From the NCBI RefSeq assembly GCF_022695985.1, contig NZ_JAAPBF010000016.1, positions 1 through 64,000 on the forward strand: DNA of 64,000 bases, in the 5' to 3' direction. The stretch is from Streptomyces sp. NP-1717 (lineage in GTDB: Bacteria; Actinomycetota; Actinomycetes; Streptomycetales; Streptomycetaceae). Numbering within the stretch: the stretch's first letter is position 1; the number at the start of each line of letters is the position of its first letter. The notes below the pieces were generated by a model, which saw only the letters and a program-made list of their open reading frames with translations, was not told where the DNA came from and searched no databases. Shown here piece by piece: positions 61,572 to 64,000 of this stretch. The translations under genes were made by a program, and so were the position numbers.

Positions 61572-63307
61572 TTGCCGACCTCCTTGCCACCGAGCAGAGC
61601 GGCGTCCTTCTGTCCGTCGTTCTCAAGGTGTTCGAGCGCCGCGATCTCCGGGTGGTGCAGGTCGAACGCCGGGGATTCGGAGCGGATGCGCGGCAGCGTG
61701 ACGAAGTTGTGCCGCGGCGGCGGGCAGGAAGTCGCCCATTCGAGTGACCGGCCGTAGCCCCAGGGGTCGTCCACCTCGACCTTCTTGCCGTACTTGCTGG
61801 TCTTCCAGACGTTGTAGAAGAACGGCAGGACGGAGAGGCCCAGCAGGAACGAGCTGATCGTGGAGATGGTGTTCAGCGCGGTGAAGCCGTCGGCGGCCAG
61901 GTAGTCCGCGTAACGGCGCGGCATGCCTTCCGCGCCCAGCCAGTGCTGCACCAGGAACGTGCCGTGGAATCCGATGAACAGCGTCCAGAAGGTGATCTTC
62001 CCGAGCCGTTCGTCGAGCATCTTGCCCGTCATCTTCGGCCACCAGAAGTGGAAGCCGGCGAACATCGCGAACACCACCGTGCCGAAGACGACGTAGTGGA
62101 AGTGCGCGACGACGAAGTACGAGTCGGAGACGTGGAAGTCCATCGGCGGCGAGGCCAGGATGACGCCCGTCAGACCACCGAAGGTGAAGGTGACCAGGAA
62201 GCCGATGGTCCAGAGCATCGGTGTCTCGAAGGACAGCGAGCCTTTCCACATCGTGCCGATCCAGTTGAAGAACTTCACACCCGTCGGCACCGCGATCAGG
62301 AACGTCATGAATGAGAAGAACGGTAGGAGTACGCCGCCCGTCACATACATGTGGTGCGCCCACACCGTCACCGAGAGGCCGGCGATGGCGATCGTCGCCG
62401 CGACCAGACCGATGTAACCGAACATCGGCTTCCGGCTGAACACCGGAATGATCTCGGAGACGATCCCGAAGAACGGCAGGGCGATGATGTACACCTCTGG
62501 ATGCCCGAAGAACCAGAACAGGTGCTGCCAGAGCAACGCGCCGCCGTTGGCGGCGTCGAAGATGTGCGCACCGAACTTCCGGTCGGCCTCCAGGGCGAAG
62601 AGCGCGGCGGCCAGCACCGGGAAGGCGAGCAGGACCAGCACACCGGTCAGCAGCACGTTCCAGCAGAAGATCGGCATCCGGAACATCGTCATGCCGGGCG
62701 CGCGCATGCAGATGATCGTGGTGATGAAGTTGACCGAACCGAGGATCGTGCCGAAGCCGGAGAAGGCCAGGCCCATGATCCACAGGTCGGCGCCGATGCC
62801 CGGTGAACGGACCGCGTCCGACAGCGGGGAGTACGCGAACCAGCCGAAGTCGGCCGCGCCCTGCGGGGTGATGAAACCGGCGACCGCGATGAGCGAGCCG
62901 AACAGGTAGAGCCAGTAGGCGAACATGTTCAGCCGCGGGAACGCCACGTCGGGCGCGCCGATCTGGAGCGGCATGATCCAGTTCGCGAAACCGGCGAACA
63001 GCGGCGTCGCGAACATCAGCAGCATGATCGTGCCGTGCATCGTGAACGCCTGGTTGAACTGCTCGTTCGACATGATCTGGGTGCCGGGACGAGCGAGCTC
63101 GGCGCGCATGAACAGCGCGAGCACACCACCGATGCAGAAGAAGACGAACGACGTGACCAGGTAGAGCGTGCCGATCGTCTTGTGGTCGGTGGTGGTCAGC
63201 CACTTGATGACGACAGCGCCTGGCTGCTTGCGCCGTACCGGCAGCTCGTTCTCGTACGAGTCGTCAGCTGCTGCGGCGGCACCCTTGGGTTCGTTGAGGA
63301 TGCTCAC
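61568..63307 (-). CDS. ctaD: Cytochrome c oxidase subunit I
   Basis: CtaD (579 residues) is the catalytic heme-copper subunit. Heme and CuB ligands are in [29 protein letters not shown] (with the Tyr crosslinked to His), AHHMYVTG, and [28 protein letters not shown] is standard. About 12 spans are seen. GTG at 63307 overlaps the ctaC stop (GTGA); a longer open frame to 63481 is a shadow of ctaC. Confidence 0.96.
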   Translation of the reverse strand: MSILNEPKGAAAAADDSYENELPVRRKQPGAVVIKWLTTTDHKTIGTLYLVTSFVFFCIGGVLALFMRAELARPGTQIMSNEQFNQAFTMHGTIMLLMFATPLFAGFANWIMPLQIGAPDVAFPRLNMFAYWLYLFGSLIAVAGFITPQGAADFGWFAYSPLSDAVRSPGIGADLWIMGLAFSGFGTILGSVNFITTIICMRAPGMTMFRMPIFCWNVLLTGVLVLLAFPVLAAALFALEADRKFGAHIFDAANGGALLWQHLFWFFGHPEVYIIALPFFGIVSEIIPVFSRKPMFGYIGLVAATIAIAGLSVTVWAHHMYVTGGVLLPFFSFMTFLIAVPTGVKFFNWIGTMWKGSLSFETPMLWTIGFLVTFTFGGLTGVILASPPMDFHVSDSYFVVAHFHYVVFGTVVFAMFAGFHFWWPKMTGKMLDERLGKITFWTLFIGFHGTFLVQHWLGAEGMPRRYADYLAADGFTALNTISTISSFLLGLSVLPFFYNVWKTSKYGKKVEVDDPWGYGRSLEWATSCPPPRHNFVTLPRIRSESPAFDLHHPEIAALEHLENDGQKDAALLGGKEVGK

Positions 63308-64000
63308 AGTTGTTTCTTCTCCGCATTCCTGGCCGGGTCCGTCAGTCCGATGCCCGACGGGATGTAGCCGGTCTGCCCCTTCTCGGCCAGCTCCTTCAGG
63401 TGCTGCTGGTAGCGCTCCGGGGAGACGACCTTGACGTTGAAGAGCATCCGGGAGTGGTCCACGCCGCAGAGTTCGGCGCACTTGCCCATGAAGGTGCCCT
63501 CCTGGTTGGGAGTCACCTCGAAGGCGTTGGTGTGCCCCGGAATGACGTCCTGCTTCATCAGGAACGGCACGACCCAGAAGGAGTGGATGACGTCACGGGA
63601 CGTCAGGACGAACCGGACCTTCTCCCCCTTCGGCAGCCACAGGGTCGGACCCGGGTTGCCGTTCTGGGGATTGCGCGTGCCCGGGATTCCGGCGTCGTAG
63701 ACGCCTTCGGCACCGGCCGGGAAGTCGTCCTGGAACTTCTGCGGGATGTCACCGAGTTCCTTGGGAACCTCGGCACCCGTGGAGGCGTCGCCGTCCACGT
63801 TCTCCACGTAGTTGAAGCCCCAACTCCACTGGTAGCCCACCACGTTCACGGTGTGGGTGGGCTTGTCGGCGAGAGACAGGAGCTTCGACTCGTCACGCGC
63901 GGTGAAGTAGAAGAGCACCGAGACGATGATGAGCGGAACGACCGTGTACAGGGCCTCGATGGGCATGTTGTAGCGGGTCTGCGGAGGTACCTCCACCTTG
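63304..64000 (-). CDS. ctaC: Cytochrome c oxidase subunit II (partial)
   Basis: The 3' 232 codons of ctaC; the N-terminus (signal peptide and first span) lies beyond the right edge. A membrane span ([19 protein letters not shown]) leads to the cupredoxin domain with the binuclear CuA site in [12 protein letters not shown] and the earlier [11 protein letters not shown]is. An actinobacterial insertion is seen between VENVDGDA and NPGPTLW. It is coupled to ctaD by a 4-base overlap. Confidence 0.95.
   Translation of the reverse strand, partial: KVEVPPQTRYNMPIEALYTVVPLIIVSVLFYFTARDESKLLSLADKPTHTVNVVGYQWSWGFNYVENVDGDASTGAEVPKELGDIPQKFQDDFPAGAEGVYDAGIPGTRNPQNGNPGPTLWLPKGEKVRFVLTSRDVIHSFWVVPFLMKQDVIPGHTNAFEVTPNQEGTFMGKCAELCGVDHSRMLFNVKVVSPERYQQHLKELAEKGQTGYIPSGIGLTDPARNAEKKQL

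Overview
This is a high-GC actinobacterial chromosome segment, almost certainly from a Streptomyces. Third codon positions are nearly all G or C, GTG and TTG starts are common, genes are separated by GC-rich hairpins, and families of Streptomyces type are present (DUF3040, DUF5304, a SAV_6107-type HEPN protein, a fused TrpE-TrpG). It reads as conserved core chromosome. I see no rRNA, tRNA, IS element, prophage, CRISPR array or biosynthetic cluster. As far as I can recall, the gene order matches the S. coelicolor mraW-to-ctaC region and, more loosely, the Mycobacterium tuberculosis Rv2164c-Rv2200c region.

Layout. 1-1317: start of the division and wall cluster on the minus strand (ftsL-like gene, rsmH). 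1774-7357: beta-carbonic anhydrase, then an overlapping MoxR ATPase - DUF58 - transglutaminase cluster. 7595-14230: small regulators and unknowns (DUF3040, a methyltransferase, a HEPN protein, a TetR regulator with a rare TTA codon, DUF4126, a CrtI-like flavoprotein, and a membrane protein with a tyrosine-rich tail). 14282-20275: one-carbon and thiamine metabolism (metF, thiE, then thiOSG behind a TPP riboswitch), interrupted by an Rv2175c-like DNA-binding protein and an FAD oxidoreductase. 20415-25027: a PASTA Ser/Thr kinase, endonuclease IV, a molybdopterin oxidoreductase, bacterioferritin, and its ferredoxin behind an iron box. 25218-28862: divergent class II DAHP synthase and trpEG. trpEG is preceded by a short trp leader peptide with three tandem Trp codons and an attenuator hairpin. 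28995-36981: phosphofructokinase, a MacRS-like two-component system, lipid and esterase genes, glucokinase. 37070-44657: ArsA-like ATPase with SRPBCC partner, metallophosphoesterase, acyl-CoA ligase, a PimB-like and a GT87-like glycosyltransferase. 44725-50417: lipoprotein peptidase, two NlpC/P60 hydrolases (the upstream one with a long structured leader), a NYN-domain protein and a zinc ribbon. 50589-54653: rhomboid, stand-alone AsnC domain, class V aminotransferase behind a SAM-IV riboswitch, trpD. 54890-64000: aerobic respiration (ctaE-qcrCAB and ctaCDF) with a degenerate receiver protein and an L,D-transpeptidase between the two operons.

How it fits together. The region combines envelope growth (division, lipid, mannosyl transfer, peptidoglycan hydrolases, L,D-transpeptidase), the chorismate-to-tryptophan branch, thiamine and methyl-group supply, and the terminal respiratory chain. 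Much of the regulation is RNA-based: a TPP riboswitch, a SAM-IV riboswitch, a Trp-codon attenuator and a long leader before an NlpC/P60 gene. A recurring promoter layout, TANNNT followed by 6-8 nt and then ATG or GTG, suggests that about ten genes here are transcribed as leaderless mRNAs.
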